NCBI GenBank assembly: GCA_965261255.1 | Contig: CBDHCQ010000004.1 | Coordinates: forward strand, 3,038,001-3,102,000 | DNA: 64,000 nt | Direction of reading: 5' to 3' | From: Bin80 sp965261255 | GTDB taxonomy: Bacteria; Bacteroidota; Rhodothermia; Rhodothermales; Bin80 | Shown here: positions 42,219 through 50,879 of the stretch, one piece after another | How positions within the stretch are numbered: position 1 is the first letter of the stretch | Layout: each line of letters opens with the position of its first letter | The notes under the pieces: model-generated | Told to the model about the DNA's origin: nothing | Databases searched by the model: none | Seen by the model: only the letters and a program-made list of their open reading frames with translations | Program-made: the position numbers and the translations under genes

Positions 42219-43279
42219 GAGAACAGCTTTTCGCGGACTGTTTCCGCCAGGCGCCCTACTCCATCCTCCAGTGGTCGTACCACAGGCAAACCATGACATG
42301 CCTCAAGCTCCGCCGCAATCCGTGAAGATTCTGCGTCATCAAGTCCGCGTGTGAACAGAGAGATTGCCCACACTTGAGAACCCAGCAGGCGAATCAATTC
42401 AATCTCTTCACACAATGGAGGCAAAGGGCAATCAATATGCTCAAAATCCTCAAAATGACTTCGCGCAGGTGCATGCTGCAAGATTACTCCGGCTGCTCGC
42501 GCCGAACAAATAAATTCAGCCCCAGCCGGGCCGGCCGGGTTACGCAGCCCCGACTGCCCCTCTAGGAGAATAACATCCGGATTCATTTCCCTGGCGCTCG
42601 CCAGAATTGCACCTTCCAGCTCGCCAGACACAAAATCGTTCAGCGTTGAATCAAAAATAAAGCCATGCCGAAGCCCCTGTAACCAGCCTGTCTGCCCTGT
42701 GTAGATCATTTCGGCATTGATGCCTCGCACTCGGAGCGCTGAGCGCAGGAGCATGGCTGTCGTACGTTTGCCAATCGCACAGTCCATACCCAGAACAGCA
42801 ACGCGTGGAGCGGATACCGAAAGTATCTCACCCGTCCAGAATCTCAGTTCAGACGCGCGTCGGGGCTTTCGCAAATCAATAATGCCCGCTGTGGCCTGTT
42901 CGGCAATCTCATGATCATCCGACAGTAGATAATGAAGCCCATTTACCAAAGTAAGCCCGGCAGATGCGGCGGTGAGTAACTCTTTGCGGAGGGCATCCGG
43001 CAGCATTCCCCCAGCCGTGGCGACACCAACCACACAATGAGTTGGACGATCGGAGGTGAGTTCCAGGGCCTCTGCGACAGTATGAAAAAAGGGAATACTC
43101 CGATGGCACCCATCCAGAACGCGACCGGCATCCTGGCCTGCGTAATCGGGATCAATCACTCCCAGAATGGTATACCGGCTGGGACCACGCAGAAGCCCAT
43201 GTGTAGTTTTCGCGAAGACGCTATCAAAAAGCCCGTTTGCAAGTATAAGCGCGCGCTCAGGCATGGTACTCGAAGCCAA
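42215..43279 (-). CDS. dgcN: DUF1611 family protein (DgcN-like)
   Basis: 354 residues; ATG at 43279 or the internal ATG at 43264. The N-terminal half is Rossmann-like (GVIDPDYAGQDAG, HCVVGVATAGGMLP). The C-terminal half has a P-loop-like MDCAIGKRTTAMLL near residue 165, then TGQTGWLQG and LLEGQSGLRNPAGPAG, the hallmark of DUF1611. Members paired with a dipeptide epimerase have been described as D-glutamate N-acetyltransferase DgcN. The 4-bp overlap with dgcA supports joint function. Without biochemical data the substrate is an inference. Confidence 0.78.
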   Translation of the reverse strand: MASSTMPERALILANGLFDSVFAKTTHGLLRGPSRYTILGVIDPDYAGQDAGRVLDGCHRSIPFFHTVAEALELTSDRPTHCVVGVATAGGMLPDALRKELLTAASAGLTLVNGLHYLLSDDHEIAEQATAGIIDLRKPRRASELRFWTGEILSVSAPRVAVLGMDCAIGKRTTAMLLRSALRVRGINAEMIYTGQTGWLQGLRHGFIFDSTLNDFVSGELEGAILASAREMNPDVILLEGQSGLRNPAGPAGAEFICSARAAGVILQHAPARSHFEDFEHIDCPLPPLCEEIELIRLLGSQVWAISLFTRGLDDAESSRIAAELEACHGLPVVRPLEDGVGRLAETVREKLFS

Positions 43280-43384
43280 TTAGATTCTGAGGTTACAACA
43301 GTTTCGCCTAGTTATATCTTCTAACGCACTAAAATAAGGTTACTCGCTGCATACTGCGCCATACATGTGACACGCTGAAACTCA

Positions 43385-45958
43385 ATGATTCCCAAACCAA
43401 TACATACGCTAACGATCACCCCGTCTCTCCCTCCTTCCCTTGAAAGGTTGCAGGAACTGGCATTTAACGTTCGCTGGGCCTGGGATGAAAATACGGTAGA
43501 CCTTTTTCGGAGGCTGGATGCGGACCTTTGGCATGCTTCCGGTCACAACCCGGTGAGAATGTTGGCCCAAACTTCGGTGGCCCGATTAGAAGAACTTGCA
43601 GAGGATGAAGACTTTGTCGCACATCTGAATGAAGTGTGCGCATCCTTTGATGCATACATGCAAGAGGGCGCAACATGGTATTCCCGCGCCCACAAGGACG
43701 ATGAACTCCTGGCAGCCTACTTTTCTGCCGAATTTGGCGTGACCGAGTGCATGTCAATTTTTGCTGGAGGACTTGGGGTATTGGCAGGCGATCATCTCAA
43801 AAGTGCCAGTGATCTTGGAATCCCCATCGTTGGGGTTGGCCTCATGTATCAACAGGGATACTTCATTCAACATCTGGATGAAAACGGCTGGCAACGGGAG
43901 TCCTATCTAGAGAATGATTTTACAAGCCTGCCATTGACTCTGGAACGTGACACGAACGGTGCACCATTACAGGTACACGTCGAAATCGGTGCGCGCAGGG
44001 TGTATGCACGTATCTGGCGTCTGCAGGTAGGACGTGTGCCTTTGTATCTGTTGGATACTAATTTCGATGCCAATGAGCATAGCGAAGATCGCAATCTGAC
44101 AGATTACCTGTATGGAGGTGGCGATGAGCTCCGTATCAGACAGGAAATCATCCTGGGTATTGGCGGATACAGAGCCTTGCAGTTGCTGAACCTGAAGCCC
44201 CAAGTTTTTCATCTTAATGAAGGGCATTCAGCGTTTCTGACTCTAGAGCACACCAGGAAGCTGATGGTGGACCATCACCTGCCCTTCAAGGAAGCCAGTG
44301 TTGCTGCGGCTGCAAACGTGGTCTTCACGACACACACGCCGGTGGAGGCGGGACACGATCGTTTTCCGCCAGAGCTAATGGATCGCTTCCTCGTGTCTTA
44401 CGCCAAGGATGCATTAGGCCTTGAACGCCAGGAATTTCTTGCCCTGGGCCGTGAACACCCGGAGAGCGACAATGAATTCTTCGGCATGACCAAGCTTGCG
44501 TTACGTATGAGTAGTACTTGCAATGGTGTGGCCAAGCTGCATGGGGAGGTGAGTCGTGCCATGTGGCAAAACCTTTGGCCTGCACTTCCGGAAAAAGAAG
44601 TGCCGATCAGCCATGTGACAAACGGGATCCATATTTCTTCGTGGATCTCGGGGGCGATGAAGCAGCACCTTGACCGCTATGTAGGCCCGCAATGGCGCGA
44701 AAAGGCGATTAGCCTGTCTCAATGGAAACAGGCGGAGCAGATCCCGGACGAAATACTCTGGCAAACCCACGTAATGCAACGGGAGCAACTTGTCCAGCAG
44801 GCCCGCAAATCTCTACAGTCCAGGCTGCACCGATTGGGCGCCTCAGCACAGGAAATTTACCGGGCAGCAAAAATACTTGATCCGAACACACTCACGATAG
44901 GTTTTGCCCGCCGGTTCGCCACCTACAAACGCGCAACCCTGCTACTTCAGGACTTCGATCGGCTTGTACGAATTCTGACCAATGAATCACAGCCGGTTCA
45001 GATAATCTTTGCAGGCAAGGCGCATCCTCGTGACCATCCAGGCAAAGAGTTGATTCAGCAGATTGTTAATGCTTCCAATACAGCGTCTCTGCGCAACCAT
45101 ATTGTCTTCCTGGAGGACTACGGTATGGCAATTGCGCGGTATCTGGTGCAGGGCGTGGATTTATGGCTAAATACTCCCCGCCGGCCGAGAGAGGCGAGTG
45201 GGACCAGTGGAATGAAGGCTGCCGCCAATGGTGGCCTCAATCTCAGCATCCTGGACGGATGGTGGGATGAAGGCTATGATTCATCAATCGGCTGGGCTAT
45301 CGGTAATGGCGAAGTCATGGAAAATCATGCCTATCAGGATGAGTGGGAAGCAACCCAATTGTATGATCAACTGGAATACGAGATAGTGCCGCTGTTCTAT
45401 GATCGCTCCTCCGAAGGACTGCCTCGAGAATGGATCGCCCGAATGAAGCGCTCAATTGCGGCATACAGCGATTTCTTTAATACGCACCGAATGGTTCAGG
45501 AATACACGGAAAGAATTTACCTGACCGCTGCTGCACGCGCGAAAGCGCTACAATCCGAAGATTTGAAGAGAGCGCGGGCACTATCTACGTGGCAGCGGAA
45601 GATTCAGGAGGCCTGGCGAAAGGTCAAAGTGAGCGTTGCTGACGATTCCCCGCAGGGCAGTCAAAAGGTAGGCATGCCATTTACCATTAAGGCACGTGTG
45701 AAGCTTGGAGATTTGCTGCCGGATGATGTTGAGGTGCAACTGTACCTGGGACGCGTCACTGCCGAGGGGGAAATAGTGGACGCAACTATCACTCCCATGG
45801 TTCTGGCAGAAGTCAGAGACGGAACGTCTCATCTGTACGAGGCCACGAATGTAACCTGCACGAACAGTGGTTCAGCGGGATACACTGTGCGCGTCCTGCC
45901 TAAACATCAGGACCAAGTTTCGATGCAGCGCTCGGGGTTGGTAGCGTGGGCTCAGTAA
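43385..45958 (+). CDS. glgP: Alpha-glucan phosphorylase (GT35)
   Basis: 857 residues. The N-terminal DUF3417-type domain starts with LERLQELAFNVRWAWDENTVDLFRRLD. The GT35 core has YFSAEFGVTECMSIFAGGLGVLAGDHLKSASDLG, HLNEGHSAF, FTTHTPVEAGHDRF, and the pyridoxal-phosphate region EASGTSGMKAAANGGLNLS, where the Lys binds PLP. It releases glucose-1-phosphate from glycogen or maltodextrin. This is the shorter bacterial alpha-glucan phosphorylase type with a C-terminal beta domain. Its stop overlaps the 3' end of the convergent gene by 7 bp. Confidence 0.93.
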   Translation: MIPKPIHTLTITPSLPPSLERLQELAFNVRWAWDENTVDLFRRLDADLWHASGHNPVRMLAQTSVARLEELAEDEDFVAHLNEVCASFDAYMQEGATWYSRAHKDDELLAAYFSAEFGVTECMSIFAGGLGVLAGDHLKSASDLGIPIVGVGLMYQQGYFIQHLDENGWQRESYLENDFTSLPLTLERDTNGAPLQVHVEIGARRVYARIWRLQVGRVPLYLLDTNFDANEHSEDRNLTDYLYGGGDELRIRQEIILGIGGYRALQLLNLKPQVFHLNEGHSAFLTLEHTRKLMVDHHLPFKEASVAAAANVVFTTHTPVEAGHDRFPPELMDRFLVSYAKDALGLERQEFLALGREHPESDNEFFGMTKLALRMSSTCNGVAKLHGEVSRAMWQNLWPALPEKEVPISHVTNGIHISSWISGAMKQHLDRYVGPQWREKAISLSQWKQAEQIPDEILWQTHVMQREQLVQQARKSLQSRLHRLGASAQEIYRAAKILDPNTLTIGFARRFATYKRATLLLQDFDRLVRILTNESQPVQIIFAGKAHPRDHPGKELIQQIVNASNTASLRNHIVFLEDYGMAIARYLVQGVDLWLNTPRRPREASGTSGMKAAANGGLNLSILDGWWDEGYDSSIGWAIGNGEVMENHAYQDEWEATQLYDQLEYEIVPLFYDRSSEGLPREWIARMKRSIAAYSDFFNTHRMVQEYTERIYLTAAARAKALQSEDLKRARALSTWQRKIQEAWRKVKVSVADDSPQGSQKVGMPFTIKARVKLGDLLPDDVEVQLYLGRVTAEGEIVDATITPMVLAEVRDGTSHLYEATNVTCTNSGSAGYTVRVLPKHQDQVSMQRSGLVAWAQ

Positions 45959-46743
45959 GCAGATTCTTCCCGCGTCCCTAAAGAAGCCAGGGAAATCCAG
46001 CCTGAATCTTCAAAGACCGCATCAGGCAATTCCATATAGACACCCAAATTCGAAAGAACCCGGGCGTTGGACTCGTCTCCAGGTACGGCACGGGTATTGG
46101 CAAGCATTATGCCGCCGTAATACTCGTACCCGTCCCAGGTTGTGGTGAAGGAAGGTTCCTCCTGATCGGCATTCGCATAATAGGACCACTGAGTTACGAG
46201 GCCGCTTTCTTTATCGACATAGACATCGTAACCATTTTGTGGGGTTAGACCTACATTCTCAAATCCAAGGGTAAGAATGTATGCCTCCCGGCCGTCGGCC
46301 GTCTCGCCGTCCCCTTTGAAGCCCAGCGTTACCCCCGAATCCTTGAGCTTATAGGGCATAAGAAGCCAATAACCGGCATTTATCCAATCTCTGTGGGCAC
46401 CCCTGAGTAGCTCATCTGCAGGCATAACTTCATTACCATTAGTGAACGCTTGTCCTTCCATTGTATGGATATTCATAAGTACGACCGTACTGTCTCCCTG
46501 CCATCGAAACCTTCCTGTCCACTTGTCCCATACATGATCATCACCGAAAACGGTCCAACTCAAATACCGGGCGTTATCCCATGCTGCGCGCCCACCCATG
46601 CTTGCCATTACCTGATCGGCGATCTCCATAGCCTGTGGATCAGAGGCCTCCATGTTGAAGTCCTCCATTGGGGGGTTGGGGTCAGCCTGTGCCAAGACCA
46701 GCCCGGGTAAAAGTAGTGATAGCAGTAACAAGTAATGTTTCAC
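45952..46743 (-). CDS. Secreted hypothetical protein, LolA-like or DUF6503-like
   Basis: 263 residues from the GTG at 46743, which gives a signal peptide KHYLLLLSLLLPGLVLAQA. An ATG at 46785 would add 14 polar residues. The mature part contains AMEIADQVMASMGGRAAWDNARYLSWTVFGDDHVWDKWTGRF, which resembles uncharacterised Bacteroidota secreted proteins with a predicted LolA/LppX-type half-barrel, and later YDVYVDKESGLVTQWSYY. Such folds often bind lipid. The assignment is from memory of the family's look and is tentative. Divergent from the S9 peptidase, with about 110 bp of shared promoter region. Confidence 0.6.
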   Translation of the reverse strand: MKHYLLLLSLLLPGLVLAQADPNPPMEDFNMEASDPQAMEIADQVMASMGGRAAWDNARYLSWTVFGDDHVWDKWTGRFRWQGDSTVVLMNIHTMEGQAFTNGNEVMPADELLRGAHRDWINAGYWLLMPYKLKDSGVTLGFKGDGETADGREAYILTLGFENVGLTPQNGYDVYVDKESGLVTQWSYYANADQEEPSFTTTWDGYEYYGGIMLANTRAVPGDESNARVLSNLGVYMELPDAVFEDSGWISLASLGTREESAY

Positions 46744-46850
46744 GAGATCAGTTGGTTTAATTTGTGGATGGATCCCGGTTTGCATACTATAGTTTGGGTA
46801 CGATCCCTATAGTTCGCCGGGGCGGTTAATCATAGCTATTCAATGATCCA

Positions 46851-49172
46851 ATGCAAGTAAAGCTTTCAACGCTGTTTTTGTTTCTGTTTTTCGTGGCGCA
46901 GTCTGATGCGCAGATTACCATTACCGAGGATGACTATGCCCGGGCAGAGTCTGTACTGGGGACAACAACCCGGGGCATGGTTTACCACACGCGCATACAG
47001 CCAAACTGGCTGGAGGATGATCGTTTCTGGTATCTCCAGATAATGCCGGCGGGCAGCGAATTTATGTTGGTGGATCCTGCCCGGGGTGAGCACCGTCTAT
47101 TGTTTGATCAGGCGCGCATGACCGAAGCAATTAACCGCCATCTTGGATTATCCGGTGCAGAAGTAAACTTTTCGCGGGCTTCATATGACGGTGAAACAGA
47201 TCAACTCTTGTCTCCCCAGGGAGATGGAAACCTCGCGTGCAGCGTGATCACCTATACATGCGAGTCGGTTGAGAGAACAGACACGGAAAATGTCCGGCGA
47301 ACAGCAGCACTTTCGCCTGATGGCAGCCATGAGGCCTTTCGAAAGGACAACAACCTCTGGATCCGAGCCACAGATACCGGCGAGGAAAAGCAACTCACGT
47401 TTGACGGCGAGAAGGATTTTGGCTACGCAACCAATAACGCGGGATGGGTCAGAAACGAACGCCCGGTCCTGCTATGGTCACCGGACTCAAAAAAGATTGC
47501 AACGTTTCAGCATGACGGTCGAGGCGTTGGTGAAATGTACATGGTCTCAACCGAGATAGGACGCTCGCAGATGGAAGCATGGAAATATCCTCTGCCGCAG
47601 GACAGCGTGGTATTTATGATTCACCGGGTCGTCATACATGTGGATGAACCCCGAACTGTCCGACTGGATATGGCACCGGATTATCACCGCGGAACCACCA
47701 CGGATCATATAGCAGATTGGGACGGCACCTTCATGGATGTACGATGGAGCGACGACAGCGAGCAGCTGGCCTTTGTGTCTTCATCAAGAGATCACAAAGA
47801 TGCCTGGCTGAGAGTAGCCGATCCAGAAACCGGAGCCGTGCGGGAGGTACTTCACGAAAGAGTGGATACCTACTATGAGTCTGGCGTCAATGCGGAAAAC
47901 TGGCAGGTGTTTTTTGATACCGGTGAAGTACTCTGGTATTCTGAGCGATCGGACTGGGGGCACCTGTACCTGTATGATCTCGGTACAGGTGAACTCAAGC
48001 GCCAGATAACAAGCGGAGACTGGATAGTACGTCAGGTGCGTCGCACCGACTTGGACGCACGCATGTTGTATTTCACAGGATCAGGTCGGGACGGTGCTGA
48101 TCCATACTTCCAGTACTTGTATCGCGTCAGTATGGACGGCGATGAGCCGGAATTACTGACCCCTGAAGAGGCTAATCACATCATATCCTTCTCCCCTGGA
48201 GGAAATTATATTCTGGATACGTGGTCTCGCCCGGATGTGCCTCAGAAGCATGCCATTCGCAATCTTGACGGCAGCATAGCGGTAAATTTGGGCGAAGCGG
48301 ACATATCCGAACTTCTTACGACCGATTGGCGACCGCCAGAACCGTTCTCAGTGAAGGCGCGGGATAATGAGACGGATCTTCATGGCTTACTGTATAAACC
48401 GAGCAATTTTGACCCATCTAGGCGTTACCCGGTTCTAAATTACCTTTATCCCGGACCTCAGAGTGGAAGTGTTGGATCAAGAAGCTTTACGCCGGCCCGC
48501 GGAGATAAGCAAGCACTGGCAGAGCTGGGGTTCATAGTTGTAGAGGTAGACGCAATGGGAACGCCAGGTCGCTCAAAGTCCTTCCATGATGCCTACTATG
48601 GAAATATGGGAGATAATGGTATACCCGATCAGATTACCACGATTCGTCAACTCGGTGCACAAAATCCATGGATGGATCTGGATCGTGTGGGAATATGGGG
48701 ACATTCGGGAGGTGGATTTGCCTCGACTGGTGCGATACTGCGTTATCCCGATTTCTATAAGGTGGCGGTCAGCGGCGCTGGTAATCATGACAATCGGAAT
48801 TATGAAGACGATTGGGGTGAGAAATGGCAGGGGCTATTGGAAGTGAACCCGGATGGAACGACAAATTACGACAACCAGTCCAACATCCTCCTAGCGGATA
48901 GTCTGGAGGGAAAGCTTCTGCTAGCACATGGGCTCATGGATGACAATGTTCCGGCCTCCAATACGCTGCTGCTTGTTGAAGCACTTGTAGCTGCAAACAA
49001 GGATTTTGATCTTGTCATTTTCCCGAACGGGTCACATGGGTTTGGCCAGGGAAGAACCTATTGGATGCGTCGCCGCTGGGACTACTTTGTTGAACATCTG
49101 CTGGGAGTTCCGCCTCCGAAAGAATATGAATTTGGGCGGGAGCGTGTTCGGGTCGCACGACCGACAGGATAG
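46851..49172 (+). CDS. Secreted S9 family peptidase (dipeptidyl peptidase IV type)
   Basis: 773 residues with a signal peptide (LFLFLFFVAQSDA). The N-terminal beta-propeller (DPPIV N-terminal domain) covers about residues 90-450 with FRKDNNLWIRATDTGEEKQLT and LWSPDSKKIATF. The alpha/beta-hydrolase domain has the catalytic triad S619 in GHSGGG, D697 in MDDNVP and H729 in GSHGFG. It likely removes dipeptides from peptides in the periplasm or outside. The next gene starts 6 bp downstream. Confidence 0.92.
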   Translation: MQVKLSTLFLFLFFVAQSDAQITITEDDYARAESVLGTTTRGMVYHTRIQPNWLEDDRFWYLQIMPAGSEFMLVDPARGEHRLLFDQARMTEAINRHLGLSGAEVNFSRASYDGETDQLLSPQGDGNLACSVITYTCESVERTDTENVRRTAALSPDGSHEAFRKDNNLWIRATDTGEEKQLTFDGEKDFGYATNNAGWVRNERPVLLWSPDSKKIATFQHDGRGVGEMYMVSTEIGRSQMEAWKYPLPQDSVVFMIHRVVIHVDEPRTVRLDMAPDYHRGTTTDHIADWDGTFMDVRWSDDSEQLAFVSSSRDHKDAWLRVADPETGAVREVLHERVDTYYESGVNAENWQVFFDTGEVLWYSERSDWGHLYLYDLGTGELKRQITSGDWIVRQVRRTDLDARMLYFTGSGRDGADPYFQYLYRVSMDGDEPELLTPEEANHIISFSPGGNYILDTWSRPDVPQKHAIRNLDGSIAVNLGEADISELLTTDWRPPEPFSVKARDNETDLHGLLYKPSNFDPSRRYPVLNYLYPGPQSGSVGSRSFTPARGDKQALAELGFIVVEVDAMGTPGRSKSFHDAYYGNMGDNGIPDQITTIRQLGAQNPWMDLDRVGIWGHSGGGFASTGAILRYPDFYKVAVSGAGNHDNRNYEDDWGEKWQGLLEVNPDGTTNYDNQSNILLADSLEGKLLLAHGLMDDNVPASNTLLLVEALVAANKDFDLVIFPNGSHGFGQGRTYWMRRRWDYFVEHLLGVPPPKEYEFGRERVRVARPTG

Positions 49173-49178
49173 CGACTG

Positions 49179-50879
49179 ATGCGATACTTGCTTGTGCTTT
49201 TTCTGTTGGTTAGTGGATGCACGCGGGTGGCAAACTATGACCTCATCATACGCGGGGGAACCGTATACGATGGTACAGGAACGGCTCCTTACATTGCGGA
49301 TGTAGCCGTTAATGCGGATACGATCGCGGCAGTTGGGGATCTGGCAGATGTACGCGGCGCCGAAGAGATAAATGCAGAAGGCTTGGCCGTAGCTCCAGGA
49401 TTCATTAACGTGCTGAGTTGGGCCACAGAAAGCCTCATCATAGATGGACGCTCGCTGAGCGACCTCAGCCAAGGTGTAACACTGGAGGTATTTGGAGAGG
49501 GCGTATCCAATGGGCCGCTGAACGCGCGTATGAAGGAGGAATTGTGGGACCAGTTTGTTGCCCAAGTCGGATCAGAAGATGAGGCCGCCGTACTCCTGGG
49601 CGGCAATCAAATTCCATGGACTACACTCGATGAATATCTATCATTCCTTGAATCGAAGGGAGTTTCCACCAATGTCGCTTCACTAATTGGTGCCGCTACG
49701 GTTCGTCAGCATGTGATCGGCGAGGATGATCGTGCACCGACCGCCGAGGAGCTAGCGCGCATGCAGGATCTGGTACGGGAGGCCATGGCCGGGGGCGCGC
49801 TTGGCGTAGGTTCCTCATTAATCTATGTGCCAGGCCTCTTTGCGAGTACAGACGAACTGACTGCACTCGCGTTAGCGGCCGGGGAGTATGATGGAGTGTA
49901 CACGTCGCACATACGAAGCGAAGGCGGTCGCCTTCTGGAATCTATAGAGGAGTTGATCCAGATTGCACGTGATGCAGGTGTGCGCGGACATATTTATCAC
50001 CTGAAGGCGGCTGGAAGAAACAATTGGCACAAAATGGAGGCCGTGGTTGAGCGCGTGAATGAAGCCCGCTCAGAGGGCCTCGCAATTACGGCTGACATCT
50101 ACACTTATGTGGCGGGAGCCACCGGACTTGATGCAGCGATGCCACCCGATGTCCGGGCCGGTGGCATGATGGCATGGCACGCACGACTCCATGATCCGAT
50201 CGTGCGGGCCCGAATGGAAACAGAGATGATGACTCCATCAGATGATTGGGAAAATCTGATGCTTGAGGCGGGACCCGAAAATGTGATGCTAGTTGGATTC
50301 AGGAATGAGGCACTGCGCCAGTATATGGGCATGCGACTAACCGAGGTAGCTGATTTGCGGGGTACCTCCGTACCGGCAACGGTGATGGATCTTGTGATAG
50401 AGGACACAAGCAGGGTAGGAGCCGTCTATTTTCTTATGAATGAGTCCAACATACATCTTAAACTGCGACAACCCTGGGTTGCGATTGATTCGGATGCAGT
50501 ATCCCTGGCACCGGAAGGTGCCTCGCTAAACTCTATGGTTCATCCGCGCGCGTACGGTTCATTCGCCCGTCTATTGGCAAAGTATGTTCGCGAAGAACAG
50601 GTCCTTACGCTTGAAGAGGCGGTACGGCGCATGACGTCATTGCCCGCATCTGTGCTATCAATTGACCGCAGGGGATTGATTGAAAGGGGTTATTTTGGGG
50701 ACATTGCCGTCTTTGATCCATTAACGATCCAAGATCATGCTACTTTCGAAGTGCCCCATCAACTTGCGACTGGTATGCATTATGTATTTGTGAATGGCAC
50801 CCGAGTACTGGACAATGGTGAACACACCGGTGCAATGCCTGGTCGTGTGGTACGAAGATCAAGCAATTCCGTCCAATGA
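49179..50879 (+). CDS. D-aminoacylase-like amidohydrolase lipoprotein, missing the usual HxH
   Basis: 566 residues with a lipoprotein leader (LLVLFLLVSGC). The amidohydrolase composite domain has DLIIRGGTVYDGTGTAP, then VAPGFINVLSWATES where D-aminoacylases usually have PGFID.HTH. FGEGVS appears where the metal-bridging Cys loop lies, while YTSHIRSEGG, the IYHLKAAG histidine region and the IDSDAVS Asp region are retained. So one of two metal sites seems to be lost, while the other could persist. The substrate may be N-acyl-D-amino acids or related amides. It is tightly spaced with the S9 peptidase before it, and its stop overlaps the next ATG. Confidence 0.82.
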   Translation: MRYLLVLFLLVSGCTRVANYDLIIRGGTVYDGTGTAPYIADVAVNADTIAAVGDLADVRGAEEINAEGLAVAPGFINVLSWATESLIIDGRSLSDLSQGVTLEVFGEGVSNGPLNARMKEELWDQFVAQVGSEDEAAVLLGGNQIPWTTLDEYLSFLESKGVSTNVASLIGAATVRQHVIGEDDRAPTAEELARMQDLVREAMAGGALGVGSSLIYVPGLFASTDELTALALAAGEYDGVYTSHIRSEGGRLLESIEELIQIARDAGVRGHIYHLKAAGRNNWHKMEAVVERVNEARSEGLAITADIYTYVAGATGLDAAMPPDVRAGGMMAWHARLHDPIVRARMETEMMTPSDDWENLMLEAGPENVMLVGFRNEALRQYMGMRLTEVADLRGTSVPATVMDLVIEDTSRVGAVYFLMNESNIHLKLRQPWVAIDSDAVSLAPEGASLNSMVHPRAYGSFARLLAKYVREEQVLTLEEAVRRMTSLPASVLSIDRRGLIERGYFGDIAVFDPLTIQDHATFEVPHQLATGMHYVFVNGTRVLDNGEHTGAMPGRVVRRSSNSVQ

